NCBI GenBank assembly: GCA_040902445.1
Contig: JBBDXJ010000117.1
Location: 1-34,973 of the forward strand
Length of the DNA: 34,973 nucleotides
Direction of reading: 5' to 3'
Source of the DNA: Chryseosolibacter sp040902445
GTDB lineage: Bacteria; Bacteroidota; Bacteroidia; Cytophagales; Cyclobacteriaceae
Part shown: positions 23,434 through 33,297 of the stretch, piece by piece
How positions within the stretch are numbered: position 1 is the stretch's first letter
Layout: every line of letters begins with the position of its first letter
Notes under the pieces: model-generated
What the model was told of the DNA's origin: nothing
The model's input: the letters and a program-made list of their open reading frames with translations, nothing else
The model's database searches: none
Program-made: the position numbers and the translations under genes

Positions 23434-25098
23434 TTACTTCTCCTCAAATAACTTTTTCAATACCTCTTCCAACTTTTCTTTGCTTACATCCTGTGAAGTA
23501 GCCAGGATCTTACCGGACTCATCAATGAGAAACGCTGCAGGAATGTCGAACACTTCGAACTGCTTAGCCATAGGGCTTTGATTCCTTTGCAACTTCAGAT
23601 CAATTCCATGGAGCCATGGCATCGGAAATCTTTCTTTCCTGAAGCGCACGACGACTTCCCTGGAGGCATCCAGTGAATAGCTTAGGATTTGAAAACCTTT
23701 ATCATGATACTGCTCGTAAGCCCTTTGAAGGTATGGAAATTCCTGAATACAGGGTGCGCACCACGTGGCCCAGAAATCGATCAGGTATATTTTTGTCTGC
23801 ATGTTATCAGGCGTGTAAACAACGGAAGTATCCTGCAGGGAATGTGCTTTGAAAGAAGGAACCTCACTGCCGGCCACAACAGTGGCGGCTTCTTTCCTCT
23901 CGCGCTGAAGCTTAACAAACTTTGCTGCCTGTGATTCAGGACTCAATAGCTTAAGTCTCTCATAGAGTCGATCAGATTCTTCGCTATCTCCTTTTTTTTC
24001 TGCCATACTGATCAGACTCGAATAACCCCATCCTCTGGCTGTAAAAGGCCAACTCTCTACGGAACGTTCTATATATTCTTTATAACGCTCGGGATGCCCT
24101 GTGGCCAGCACTGCCTTTTCGATATAGTCAGCCGGTGAGGGATAGTGCATTCGAAGCATCCAGAAGGGGGACGTTGGCGAAAGTTCATCCATTGCTTTCG
24201 ATATAAGCGTAGAGTCTTTTATTTGTCCGGTAGGCATTTCGCCATAATCTTTTCCCAGGCCGGGAAATAATAAGGCTAAATACTTTACCCATAATGCCTG
24301 TCGAAGAACAGCGCTTTCTTCCATTAAGATTCGATTTGAAAGAAGTTTTGCCGCAGGTTCTGAAGGCATTGAATAATTAAGGCTATTTATTTCATGATAA
24401 ATTTGAGTGAGCTGTTCATCAATTGAGCCTTCATCGGGAAATAGGCTTTTCACGTGGCTTGATTTTCCGGATCTAACAGGATCCAATTCTATTGTCACTT
24501 TACCATCAACGGGTTTTTCAACTGCAAATATGGCGGTGTGTATACCTCCGTGCGCGCTGAAAAAATATTCCTTCGCGTTCGTGCCAGTAACAGGCATGCC
24601 GGAATTTGTAGCATTCCTTATCAGGTACTGGATCGACGACTCATTTGAATGAAACACGGCACCGAATTTTCCATTTGGCAGTTTTTGTAATCGCTGTCCA
24701 TTAAAAGAAGCTTTTGCAGAGTTGCTATAGATTTCCGCAAGGCTAAGGTCTTCCTTGTAATCGGGCTGATCAAGCCTTACGTTTAGCTCAAGTGCCCTCG
24801 GTTCTTCAATGTAGATAACGGCTTGTTGTTGCACGTGGTCAGCACCCGCAAAATTTAAAAAATGCAAACCTGTGTGCTTACTTTCCCGTCGAAACTGACC
24901 ATTTTTATCGGGCTGAATTATTACTGTGGTAGCAGCAGCCTCCCCTACGGTCATAAGTACCATGGCTTTTTTCATCGGCTTCCCATCATTCCCAAGTAAA
25001 GTGCCGGTGATGACAGACTGTGCTAGTAATGCGTTCAGAGAACTGGAAATGGTTAGCGCCGAAAGAAAAAGCAGAGCGGAGAAGGTCTTGTTTTTCAT
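23434..25098 (-). CDS. TlpA-like thioredoxin-tailed protein, paralog 3 (WCAPC)
   Basis: 554 residues with a signal peptide ending NALLAQ. The N-terminal domain starts SVITGTLLGNDGKPMKKA, nearly the same as the next upstream gene. A helical middle segment (about 210-390) ends in a basic LQRERKEAA stretch. The TlpA domain (about 400-554) has Cys447-Ala-Pro-Cys450 in IDFWATWCAPCIQEF and the cis-Pro loop FDIPAAFLIDESG. Compared with the outer two paralogs it lacks the GSFNDF-like segment in clear form. It lies 38 bp after the 25137-26789 gene and is almost certainly co-transcribed with it. A periplasmic disulfide-reduction role is inferred from the motif. Confidence 0.88.
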   Translation of the reverse strand: MKNKTFSALLFLSALTISSSLNALLAQSVITGTLLGNDGKPMKKAMVLMTVGEAAATTVIIQPDKNGQFRRESKHTGLHFLNFAGADHVQQQAVIYIEEPRALELNVRLDQPDYKEDLSLAEIYSNSAKASFNGQRLQKLPNGKFGAVFHSNESSIQYLIRNATNSGMPVTGTNAKEYFFSAHGGIHTAIFAVEKPVDGKVTIELDPVRSGKSSHVKSLFPDEGSIDEQLTQIYHEINSLNYSMPSEPAAKLLSNRILMEESAVLRQALWVKYLALLFPGLGKDYGEMPTGQIKDSTLISKAMDELSPTSPFWMLRMHYPSPADYIEKAVLATGHPERYKEYIERSVESWPFTARGWGYSSLISMAEKKGDSEESDRLYERLKLLSPESQAAKFVKLQRERKEAATVVAGSEVPSFKAHSLQDTSVVYTPDNMQTKIYLIDFWATWCAPCIQEFPYLQRAYEQYHDKGFQILSYSLDASREVVVRFRKERFPMPWLHGIDLKLQRNQSPMAKQFEVFDIPAAFLIDESGKILATSQDVSKEKLEEVLKKLFEEK

Positions 25099-25136
25099 AT
25101 CTTGAATTTTATTGTGTTGGAAGGATAATCCTTCCG

Positions 25137-26789
25137 TTACTTATCGTCAAAAAAATCCTTTAGCATTTCTTCCAGCTTCTCTTTGCCAAGGGCTTCCGTC
25201 GTAGCAATAATTTTACCGGACTGATTGACCAGAAACGCAGAAGGAATGCCGAACACTTCAAACTGCTTTGCCATTTCGCTATCTATTGTCTGGAACTGAG
25301 GATCGATGGCATGAAGCCAGGGCATCGGAAATTTCCCTTTTCTAGAACGAAAAATCTGTTCTGTGGATGGATCTATTGAGAAACTTAATATTTCAAACCC
25401 CTTATCGTGAAATTGCTCGTAAGCCGCATGGAGATACGGAAACTCCTTGTAGCAGGGGCCGCACCAGGTCGCCCAGAAATCGATCAGGTATATTTTGGCT
25501 TTGATATTTTGAGGCGTATAAACTACTGTGCTATCGCCGAGGGAATGCGCTTTGAAAGGAGGCACCTGCGTTCCGGCCACCACTTTTGCCCCTGCTTTTC
25601 TTTCCCGCCGAAGTTTTTCAAACTTTGCTGCCTCTGATTCCGGACTCAATACTTGCTGCCTTTGATAAAGGCGATTTGCGTCTTTCTTGTCTTCTTTTTT
25701 CGTTGCTTTTTTGATCAGACTTGAAAAGCCTTCGCCTCGGATTTCATAGGGCCAGCTTTCAATCGAGCGTTCGACATAATCCCGGTAACGATCTGGTTGT
25801 TCTGTGGCCAACACCAATTTTTCGAGAAAATCAACAGGGGAGATCCACCTGAGCATCCAGAAAGGAGAAGCGGGTGTAAGTTCACCTATTGCCTTGGATA
25901 TGATTTTTGGCTCGATAAGATCAGATGAAGGGGAGCCCCCGGTTTCGAGGTGGTTAAAAACACTGCTTAAATATTTTATCCACAATGCTTGCCGGAGCAA
26001 ATGATCTTTTTCTTTTAAGATGCGGTTTGGAAACTGTTGTGTCGCGACGTAGTCAGGAGCAGCATTATTCCAGTCGTTAATTTCACGGTAAATTTGGGTG
26101 AGCTGTGCATCCAAAGAAAGGTCATCACTAACCGGGCTTTTTTCTTTATAAGTATTCGCCGGCTTTTCCGGGTCTAATATGATCGTAACTTTACCATTCA
26201 CAGGGTTTTCAATGGCAAAGATATCTGCGAATATGCCCCCATAGGGATATGATATTGAATATTCATGGGCATTGGTGCCTGTGACAGCTTCTCCGGATTT
26301 GGAAGCTCTCCGTATCAGGTATTCAAACGGTTCATTTGACGGTAATACCAAGGCAAATTTTCCGTTGGCTCCTTTATCAAATCGTTTGCCATTAAAAGGA
26401 GATTTGCCATTACTGCTCCAGAGCTGTGCCGTAGACAGGTCTTCACTGTATTCAAGAATGGAAAGCCTTACATTTATGGTTACTGTCCGCGGATTCTCAA
26501 TGTAGAGGACAAATTTTTGTTGCAAGTGTCTTACACCTACAAAATTTAGAAAATGTAAACCTTTCCCCTGCGTTTCGTAGCGAAACCGACCTTGCTCGTC
26601 CGGCTGAATTATAATTGTTGACTCTTGCGAACTACCGGTTGTCATGAGCACGATCGACTTTTTCATTTGCTTTCCATCGTGCCCCAACAAAGTGCCGGTA
26701 ATGACAGATTGGGCCTGGACTTCGTTTAGCCAGCCTGACAGGTTGAAACCCAAAAGAAAAAACAACGTCGAGAAAATTCGGTTTTTCAT
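25137..26789 (-). CDS. TlpA-like thioredoxin-tailed protein, paralog 2 (WCGPC)
   Basis: 550 residues with a signal peptide ending EVQAQ. The N-terminal domain SVITGTLLGHDGKQMKKS mirrors paralog 3, as does the middle (SPESEAAKFEKLRRERKAG). The TlpA domain has the classical thioredoxin motif Cys443-Gly-Pro-Cys446 in IDFWATWCGPCYKEF and the cis-Pro loop FGIPSAFLVNQSG. The dipeptide between the cysteines differs from its neighbours (Gly-Pro against Ala-Pro and Ser-Pro), which should shift the redox potential. It sits 72 bp after paralog 1 and is the closest relative of paralog 3, suggesting the middle pair arose by the most recent duplication. Confidence 0.88.
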   Translation of the reverse strand: MKNRIFSTLFFLLGFNLSGWLNEVQAQSVITGTLLGHDGKQMKKSIVLMTTGSSQESTIIIQPDEQGRFRYETQGKGLHFLNFVGVRHLQQKFVLYIENPRTVTINVRLSILEYSEDLSTAQLWSSNGKSPFNGKRFDKGANGKFALVLPSNEPFEYLIRRASKSGEAVTGTNAHEYSISYPYGGIFADIFAIENPVNGKVTIILDPEKPANTYKEKSPVSDDLSLDAQLTQIYREINDWNNAAPDYVATQQFPNRILKEKDHLLRQALWIKYLSSVFNHLETGGSPSSDLIEPKIISKAIGELTPASPFWMLRWISPVDFLEKLVLATEQPDRYRDYVERSIESWPYEIRGEGFSSLIKKATKKEDKKDANRLYQRQQVLSPESEAAKFEKLRRERKAGAKVVAGTQVPPFKAHSLGDSTVVYTPQNIKAKIYLIDFWATWCGPCYKEFPYLHAAYEQFHDKGFEILSFSIDPSTEQIFRSRKGKFPMPWLHAIDPQFQTIDSEMAKQFEVFGIPSAFLVNQSGKIIATTEALGKEKLEEMLKDFFDDK

Positions 26790-26861
26790 TGATCAAATTG
26801 TTTGTTGAAGTGCCTAAAAAGTAATTTTAACACAACTGCATTAATGAGTGGGTCTTTAACT

Positions 26862-28526
26862 CTATTTTTTGTCGCTGAAATGACGTTTCAAAATTTCCTT
26901 GAGCCCTTCTTTCGCGATATCCGCCCGATTGGCCAAAATAATTCCACGCTCGTCTACAAGAACCGCTCGCGGAATATCTGTCACTTCAAAGTCTACGGCT
27001 AAAGGATCTTTTAAGCCATTTGTAAGCATCGCATGGAGCCATGGCATTTCCCACTTCCTCTTCCGGAAAGTATTTATCTTTTCAATCTGGTCATCCGCCG
27101 AAATGCTTAAAATTGTGAAGCCTTTGTCTTTAAAGATTTCGTAAATCTGATGCAGAGCGGGTAGTTCCTCAATACATGGTGCGCACCATGTTGCCCAGAA
27201 ATCCATCAGGTAAACTTTACCCTTCATATTTTCCGGAGTGTAACTCATGTCATCCCTCAGGGAATTTATTTTAAAGAAAGGAACGGGTTTGCCTTCGAAG
27301 AATTTATTCGCCGGATCATATTTCTTTATTGCATTCGCTGCATACCATGAACCTGGAAACTCTTTCATCAACCGGCTATAATACAAACCAACCATTGGAT
27401 GGTTACCCGTTAAAAAAGATCTTTCGAGGCCAAGATAAAGAAATGATGAAATCAATGATGGCTTGTTTTGACTATTAATGAGGCGATGCACATATTCATC
27501 TGTCTCTTTCGAATAATTTAACGCCTTGCTAATCCAGTTAAATGCATAAGCATCGGGTTCTAATTCCCAAATTTTCGAGTGAGGTGGAAGTTCCTGTAAA
27601 AATAGTTGAGCCTTCTCAGCGCTTGCCTCGTTCGCTAAAAAACTAAAATATTTTAACAGCAGGTATTGTTTTACGAGGGGGTCATTTTCTTCTCCAATAA
27701 GCTTTGTATATTCTATTTCATCTTTTGATTTGTCATATTGTCTTTCATCGGCATAAGCCCCACTCCTTGCATGATCAATAAAAGCATGATAAACCAGGTC
27801 GTTTCTGTTGTTGGCGTCCGATGCAGCATTAGCGATCTTTGCCATCCTGGAATCAGCATCATTGAATTGAATAGTTGGCAGGATTCCGGAATCGGGTAAC
27901 TGATCAGGATCAAACGTTATCTTTGTGATTTTTTCCCTGGTTTTGATAACTGAAATAAACTTGGTGGAGCCTGCAGTGGTTTCCGGTTTTGAAATCTGGT
28001 AGCTATAGCGGTGTGCATGGGTCCCCTCTATTGGATGCCCCGCATATTGCACTCCAATGAGTTGGTAAGCCAATGTATCAGCTTCAACAGGAACAGTGGC
28101 CCGGAATTTCCCGTTTTCCAGGCGAGTCATTTTAAGGGTGCCGTTCTGCGTGGAGAAATGGTTAAAATCACCTGCAATGGAAACTGAATCGATATTCTCT
28201 TGGTATGATGCAGTGGCCAGTTGGATCTTAATATTTACCGGTTCACCCCGCTCTATTAGCAATGGAAAAAAGATGGATTTATGGTGTACACCACCTGCCC
28301 ATAATTCATATACGCCTGTGTCTGGAAGGTGAACTTTAAATTGTCCATCCTGCCGGATCACCTCTTTCTTAAAATCCTTTGAGGTAATCTTAACATATGC
28401 ATGCTGAAGGGCTTTACCTTCTGCGCCCATGACCTGTACCTCCAGGGTGACAGGAGACTGGCTGAGGCAAAGTGCAGGTATGAGGACGCACCCAATCGCT
28501 GCGATAATAGTCAGGGTCTTTTTCAT
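26862..28526 (-). CDS. TlpA-like thioredoxin-tailed protein, paralog 1 (WCAPC)
   Basis: 554 residues with a signal peptide ending ALCLSQ. The N-terminal regulatory-like domain (LEVQVMGAEGKALQHA) is followed by an E-set/CBM48-like segment SVSIAGDFNHFSTQNGTLKM, a helical middle, and a TlpA domain with Cys448-Ala-Pro-Cys451 in MDFWATWCAPCIEEL and the cis-Pro loop TDIPRAVLVDERG. It starts 33 bp after the TPR gene, so the two are probably in one transcript. In domain layout it pairs with paralog 4, giving the gene order A-B-B-A across the cluster. Confidence 0.88.
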   Translation of the reverse strand: MKKTLTIIAAIGCVLIPALCLSQSPVTLEVQVMGAEGKALQHAYVKITSKDFKKEVIRQDGQFKVHLPDTGVYELWAGGVHHKSIFFPLLIERGEPVNIKIQLATASYQENIDSVSIAGDFNHFSTQNGTLKMTRLENGKFRATVPVEADTLAYQLIGVQYAGHPIEGTHAHRYSYQISKPETTAGSTKFISVIKTREKITKITFDPDQLPDSGILPTIQFNDADSRMAKIANAASDANNRNDLVYHAFIDHARSGAYADERQYDKSKDEIEYTKLIGEENDPLVKQYLLLKYFSFLANEASAEKAQLFLQELPPHSKIWELEPDAYAFNWISKALNYSKETDEYVHRLINSQNKPSLISSFLYLGLERSFLTGNHPMVGLYYSRLMKEFPGSWYAANAIKKYDPANKFFEGKPVPFFKINSLRDDMSYTPENMKGKVYLMDFWATWCAPCIEELPALHQIYEIFKDKGFTILSISADDQIEKINTFRKRKWEMPWLHAMLTNGLKDPLAVDFEVTDIPRAVLVDERGIILANRADIAKEGLKEILKRHFSDKK

Positions 28527-28559
28527 GTTTGTTTAATAAGATCCAGAGGGCATATTGAT

Positions 28560-30278
28560 TTATCTTTTACTCCCGGGGCGATTCTTACGGGCCTGTTCAA
28601 ACATGTAGATATCCTTATCTCCATATTGCGTCACATCGGCCAATTTCTTTTCAAATTCTTTTGTTTTAGTACCGTCACCTGTTTTTCTGTAGGCGTTTGC
28701 CAATCCGAAATATGCGTTGGCGCTGTTGGGCCGTTTTAACAATAATGACTGATAGGCCTCAATAGCTTTATCAAATTTTCCGGCTTTTTCGTGGGCTGAT
28801 GCGATGTTGAGTAGAATAGGACGAACGTAGGAAGGCGGCTCACTGTACCCCAATTCTTTCTCTTTAGTTTGCGCTTTTTCCAAAACAGCCAGCGCTTGTT
28901 CGTAATCGCCTTCAGCGCTTTTGATACAACCCTGGAGCTCCAGAGAAGCAATGTTTAATTCCTTGAGATTGCGCCATCCGAGCACATCCTCCTCTTTACC
29001 CTGATTGGTATTTCTCCAAAGGAATGTATCAAGATCCTTCGAATATTTAACGGCTTCCTTTCTGTCATTTTTTTCCAAAGCGCTCATGCCCAGGGAAAAA
29101 AGGGTCAATCCCTCCTTGTAAGCCATTGCCTTCTTGCCGTAAATTGAATCATTGTCCTTAACGGAGTTGAGTTGTGCCACAGCTTTGTCCCAGAATGCGA
29201 ACCGCATTTCCATTTTTGCAGGCGCTAAAATTCCCTGATAGAAAAACATTCCATCATAGGTTTTTTTTCGCTCTTTGGTGATCATCATATTTTGAAGTTT
29301 GAGGGCGTAATACAAACCGGACCTGTATCTCCCATTTTCGGCACAGTTTGCCAACAAATAGTTTATGTTGTGGATGAAATTCCAGTTGTCAACTTCCTGG
29401 ATCCCATTTTCCTTCATGTAAGTGGAATCCACGCTTACGGAAGCGACAAATGCGTCATGCGCCTTTTTGTAATCACCCATTTTATAGTAGATGTGGCCCG
29501 GCATGTGTACGATATGGCCGGATGCCGGAGCCAGCAAAGAAAGTTTATCGGCACTCTCCAGCGCTTTTTCGGGGCAGCAGTTTTCCATCTGATGGATCCA
29601 GTAATGATGTGCGGCTGCGTTTTCCGGGTGTTTATTCAACAGATCACGAAGCAAATATTCACTGAACATATGGCCTTCATTCGGATTCATCTCGGAATTA
29701 AATCCGGACATTTTGTTTAGCGCCAGAAACAATTTGGCATCGATGTCGTCTGGAAATTTATGCACGATCAGTTCCAGTTTTTTTGCGTATTCCTGGTGCC
29801 CGTTTGAAAGGGAATCCCGAAGCAATACACCTTCGGCATATAGTTTCTCATGCTCACTGGCATTGTTTTTCATGGCCTTTAATTTTTTCAAAGCCAGCGC
29901 TTTATCTTTTTTATACTCTTCTTTTCCAAAAGAACCAATGGTTTCCAGCAGACCCCAATACGGCATAATGGCGGTAGAGTCATGGCGGATCGATTCTTTA
30001 AAGGCCCGGTAGGCTTCGAAATCCCAAAAACAATGAAGTAGCGCAACGCCCTGGTTAAAATATTTCTGGGTGGTTTCAGATGAAGTTTTAATAAGCAAAT
30101 TTGATTTTCCAATACCATCTAAAAGAGCTGGGGGTGGCAGGTCATGGATATAAACAGTCTGCTGCCGGCAGGCGAGAATATGATTTAAATGATTTTCGGT
30201 TTTGACAGAGGCATGTTCATCATGCTGGGCAAGAATCTGAAAGGGCAGAAGCAAGAGGGGCAATAAAAAAAGTTTCAT
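28560..30278 (-). CDS. exported TPR-repeat protein, first gene of the TlpA cluster
   Basis: 572 residues with a signal peptide (about 1-17, ending ILAQ). The body is made of helical TPR-like pairs. The clearest are at about 235-280 (HMPGHIYYKMGDYKKAHDAF, a signature of a widespread TPR family) and 500-555 (AHEKAGKFDKAIEAYQSLLL, then AYFGLANAYRKTGD). Residues near 75-90 (FNQGVALLHCFWDFEAYRAF) match the conserved start of the same family. Such proteins are scaffolds without catalysis. It is the upstream gene of the five-gene cluster and may hold or position the TlpA paralogs or their substrates. That role is inferred from co-transcription only. Confidence 0.87.
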   Translation of the reverse strand: MKLFLLPLLLLPFQILAQHDEHASVKTENHLNHILACRQQTVYIHDLPPPALLDGIGKSNLLIKTSSETTQKYFNQGVALLHCFWDFEAYRAFKESIRHDSTAIMPYWGLLETIGSFGKEEYKKDKALALKKLKAMKNNASEHEKLYAEGVLLRDSLSNGHQEYAKKLELIVHKFPDDIDAKLFLALNKMSGFNSEMNPNEGHMFSEYLLRDLLNKHPENAAAHHYWIHQMENCCPEKALESADKLSLLAPASGHIVHMPGHIYYKMGDYKKAHDAFVASVSVDSTYMKENGIQEVDNWNFIHNINYLLANCAENGRYRSGLYYALKLQNMMITKERKKTYDGMFFYQGILAPAKMEMRFAFWDKAVAQLNSVKDNDSIYGKKAMAYKEGLTLFSLGMSALEKNDRKEAVKYSKDLDTFLWRNTNQGKEEDVLGWRNLKELNIASLELQGCIKSAEGDYEQALAVLEKAQTKEKELGYSEPPSYVRPILLNIASAHEKAGKFDKAIEAYQSLLLKRPNSANAYFGLANAYRKTGDGTKTKEFEKKLADVTQYGDKDIYMFEQARKNRPGSKR

Positions 30279-30723
30279 TCAAAATTCTTCATAATGTGAA
30301 AACCATTCGGGATCTATATAGCGTTAGGAAAAGCAAATTCCCATTTCAACGAATTCTTATTGACTAAAAGTCGAATAATGCCCGAAACGCTCTGGCTCTT
30401 ACTCCAAAAGATTCCCGGCATTGACAACGGTTTCTGATCTTTAAGAAGGCGAAAGAAGAGACTTGACAGACAAATCCGAGGAAGCTAATGAAATTGAAGG
30501 ACAAAAAGAAAGGATGCTGAATGTCTTTTACGGGATGATTTACTTTATTTGAATAAGCAGTCTCTGTTCATCGTTATTGAGCAATTAGACTACTCGTTGT
30601 CGAAACTGGTGAGATGTCTGGTTTTTAAGTTTATACTGCCGAAAGAAGTCCGGGAAATTTTTTAGCTGGCATTTTTTGACCACATTGATGTACTCATTTT
30701 TGTTTATGTCTTTTTGACTATCC
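30279..30723. other. intergenic region with possible decayed coding remnant
   Basis: This 445-bp stretch lies between divergent genes. At 30445-30552 a plus frame reads a charged helix-like segment (DKSEEANEIEGQKERML). An overlapping frame from about 30516 to 30665 reads LFIVIEQLDYSLSKLVRCLV and stops. Together they look like a frameshifted gene remnant, but no start codon or family is recognisable. The remainder should hold the promoters. Confidence 0.3.
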
Positions 30724-32898
30724 ATGAAAAGTAATTCCATCTGCAGGTTCCTTTTAGTTTCCTGCTTTTCTGTTCTTGTATTTTCATTAAACCTGGCAGC
30801 TCAGCCATTGGCTTATCCTGAAACACCGAGGTATCCCGTAGCGGATACGATCTGGGGAAAAATCGTAATCGATGATTACCGGTGGCTGGAGGAGATGAAT
30901 AACACCGAGGTCAAAGATTGGGTTAAAAGACAGTCTGATTTTACCAACAGCATATTCGACAAGATTGCAGGACGGGATGAACTAATGAAAGAATTTCTGG
31001 AGCTTGATAAGGTCAAGCCGGCGCGGTATGGATTTTTCATGAAGAAAGAAGCCAACCGGTATTTTTTTGAGAAAACACTAGCCGGAGAAAACGTTGGTAA
31101 ACTTTATTATCGCGAAGGGAAAAATGGGTCGGATATCCTGTTATTTGATCCCGTCGCTTACTCCAATGCAAAAGATACCGTTGTTACCTTTGATTTTGTG
31201 CCCAGCGGCGATGGAAAGATGGTTGCGCTGCTCCTGAGATCCGGTGGCCAGGAGGTTGCCACCATCAGGGTTCTGAACGTGGAAAACCAAAAGTTTTATG
31301 CAGAAAGCATTTATCCCGCTGGCGCCGTCACCGGATGGACACCTGACCATAAAGGATTTATTTATTCTGCTTTTCAGACCAGCAACCATCTTTCCAATGA
31401 TTTCTATAAGGATATTCGGGCCATGTATCATGCATCAGGCACCGATACGTCGATGGACAAAATAATTTTCTCCCGTGAGCATAATCCGGACCTGAAAATA
31501 CAGCGCCACGAAACGACCTCCGTCAGATATTCTTCCGATGAAAAATACCTCCTTTGTGCTTTATGGGGTGGACCAAAAGAAAGAAGTTTTTTTGCTCCCG
31601 CCGCGGACTTGCTAAAGGCTAAAATCAGTTGGAAGCCTTTTATTACGGGAGAGGATGACGAAATAACCAGTGGATTTATTCACAACGAAAAGGCATATCT
31701 CTTTTCAAAGGATGGTACTGCCCATTACAGGCTTTCGGTTTCACCGCTTGATAAATCCGATATATCCCGGTCAAAAATAATTCTGTCAGAGCGTGAAAGA
31801 AGATTGACATATGTCTCTCAAACCAGGGATTACCTGTTTGTTCACAGCACCAATGGCGCGCATCACTTTGTTGACCAATACAACTTTACAACCGGTGAAA
31901 TATCAGCCCTGAAGTTTCCCTTCGGCGGCGCAACTTATGTCAATACTTACAATGTTAAATCAAATGATTGTTTTCTTCGCGTCTGGTCCAGAAACAATCC
32001 GATGACGATCTATGACTACAATCCGGTTACCGGCGAAACGAAATTAAATTTAATCAATTCATCACCTCATTATCCGGGGACGGATGACCTGGTAGTTGAA
32101 GAAGTGGAAGTGCCCGGCCACGACGGGGTGATGATCCCATTGTCAATAACTTATAACAAGCGCATTAACAAAGATGGGAGTAATGTCGTGTATATGACGG
32201 GATATGGATCTTATGGAATGACGTTTGTTCCTTCACTGAACATTCTCTTTATGCCGTTGTTCAACCGGGGAGTCATTCTTGCTACAACTCATCCTCGCGG
32301 CGATGGAATTAATGGTCCCGATTGGCACAAGGGTGGTTTCAAGGCTACCAAGCCAAATACCTGGAAGGATTTTATTTCCTGTGCGGAATACCTTATTAAA
32401 CACGGGTATACATCTGAGAAGCGTCTGATCGGCTCCGGAACCAGTGCGGGAGGCATTCTCATCGGCAGGGCTATCACCGAGCGGCCGGATCTTTTTGCTG
32501 CGAGCCTTCATATTGTGCCAGTCAGCAATGCCTTAAGAGGAGAAAACAGACCCAACGGTGATACGGATGCACGGGAATTTGGAACGGTTAAAGATTCGGT
32601 GGAAGCAATGGGACTGATTGAAATGGACGCATACCTTCAAATTAAACAGGGAGTAGCTTATCCTGCTGTACTTGCGGTCGGCGGGATAAATGACTCGAGG
32701 GTTCCGGTTTGGCAGCCTGGAAAATTTGCTGCAGCCATGCAAAGGGCAAGTTCATCCGGAAAGCCTGTGCTGTTACAAGTAAACTATGACAGTGGACATA
32801 TCACTGAAGAGAAATTTGTTGGTTACCGGAATTATGCCAACATGTATGCCTTTGCCCTTTGGCAAGCAGGTCACAAAGACTTTCAACTGACGAAGTGA
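30724..32898 (+). CDS. prolyl oligopeptidase family serine peptidase (S9), exported
   Basis: The 724-residue protein has a signal peptide (about 1-26, ending NLAAQ). An N-terminal POP segment (YPVADTIWGKIVIDDYRWLE) and a seven-blade-type propeller (about 80-450) precede the alpha/beta-hydrolase domain. Catalytic residues: Ser574 in GSGTSAGGIL, Asp657 in INDSRVP and His692 in YDSGHI. The oxyanion/loop region reads HPRGDGINGPDWHKGG where most S9A enzymes have RGGGEYGxxWH, so the Gly-Glu pair is changed. It should cleave short proline-containing peptides in the periplasm. The ATG at 30724 follows a T-rich leader. It is probably monocistronic. Confidence 0.92.
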   Translation: MKSNSICRFLLVSCFSVLVFSLNLAAQPLAYPETPRYPVADTIWGKIVIDDYRWLEEMNNTEVKDWVKRQSDFTNSIFDKIAGRDELMKEFLELDKVKPARYGFFMKKEANRYFFEKTLAGENVGKLYYREGKNGSDILLFDPVAYSNAKDTVVTFDFVPSGDGKMVALLLRSGGQEVATIRVLNVENQKFYAESIYPAGAVTGWTPDHKGFIYSAFQTSNHLSNDFYKDIRAMYHASGTDTSMDKIIFSREHNPDLKIQRHETTSVRYSSDEKYLLCALWGGPKERSFFAPAADLLKAKISWKPFITGEDDEITSGFIHNEKAYLFSKDGTAHYRLSVSPLDKSDISRSKIILSERERRLTYVSQTRDYLFVHSTNGAHHFVDQYNFTTGEISALKFPFGGATYVNTYNVKSNDCFLRVWSRNNPMTIYDYNPVTGETKLNLINSSPHYPGTDDLVVEEVEVPGHDGVMIPLSITYNKRINKDGSNVVYMTGYGSYGMTFVPSLNILFMPLFNRGVILATTHPRGDGINGPDWHKGGFKATKPNTWKDFISCAEYLIKHGYTSEKRLIGSGTSAGGILIGRAITERPDLFAASLHIVPVSNALRGENRPNGDTDAREFGTVKDSVEAMGLIEMDAYLQIKQGVAYPAVLAVGGINDSRVPVWQPGKFAAAMQRASSSGKPVLLQVNYDSGHITEEKFVGYRNYANMYAFALWQAGHKDFQLTK

Positions 32899-33297
32899 TC
32901 GCAATCAAAAGAATGAAATGCGTCTAAAAGGAAAATTTGCATACGAGATGTAAGTTTCCCAGTTATTCTCATCAAAATTATTGTACCCGAATAGATTTGG
33001 TTGCCGGATGCGAGTCGGATAGCATCAACATTAATGCACATTACTGCGGCCTGAAGCGTCAGACGGGTATTATATTGAATCGTTGTTGGTTAATGTTTGT
33101 ATCCATTGCAGAATCTCTCTTCGAAAACACTACCCGCAGTTTTGGTGAGCACCTGACTGTCAACTTACTACTTTACACCTTAAAACATAAACCGACGGAT
33201 CAGCTTTCCGCTTTATGCACGCCCGAACATAAACTTTTTCGGTACGGGCGGGCTTTTTGCTTTCTGCTTTTTATCTTACGCATCTTATCGCCATTTT
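32899..33297. other. intergenic region with distal terminator-like hairpin
   Basis: 399 bases separate the S9 peptidase from the fusion lipoprotein. The 136-codon plus frame from 32937 has no protein-like pattern and overlaps the next gene. The only structured element seen is the hairpin at 33217-33258. Confidence 0.45.
33217..33258 (+). terminator. candidate intrinsic terminator
   Basis: GCACGCCCG (33217-33225) pairs with CGGGCGGGC (33245-33253) through 8 bp and one A-G mismatch, with a 19-nt loop, followed by TTTTT (33254-33258). It lies 320 bp beyond the S9 stop codon, so it would leave a long 3' UTR or end a separate small RNA. Confidence 0.5.
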
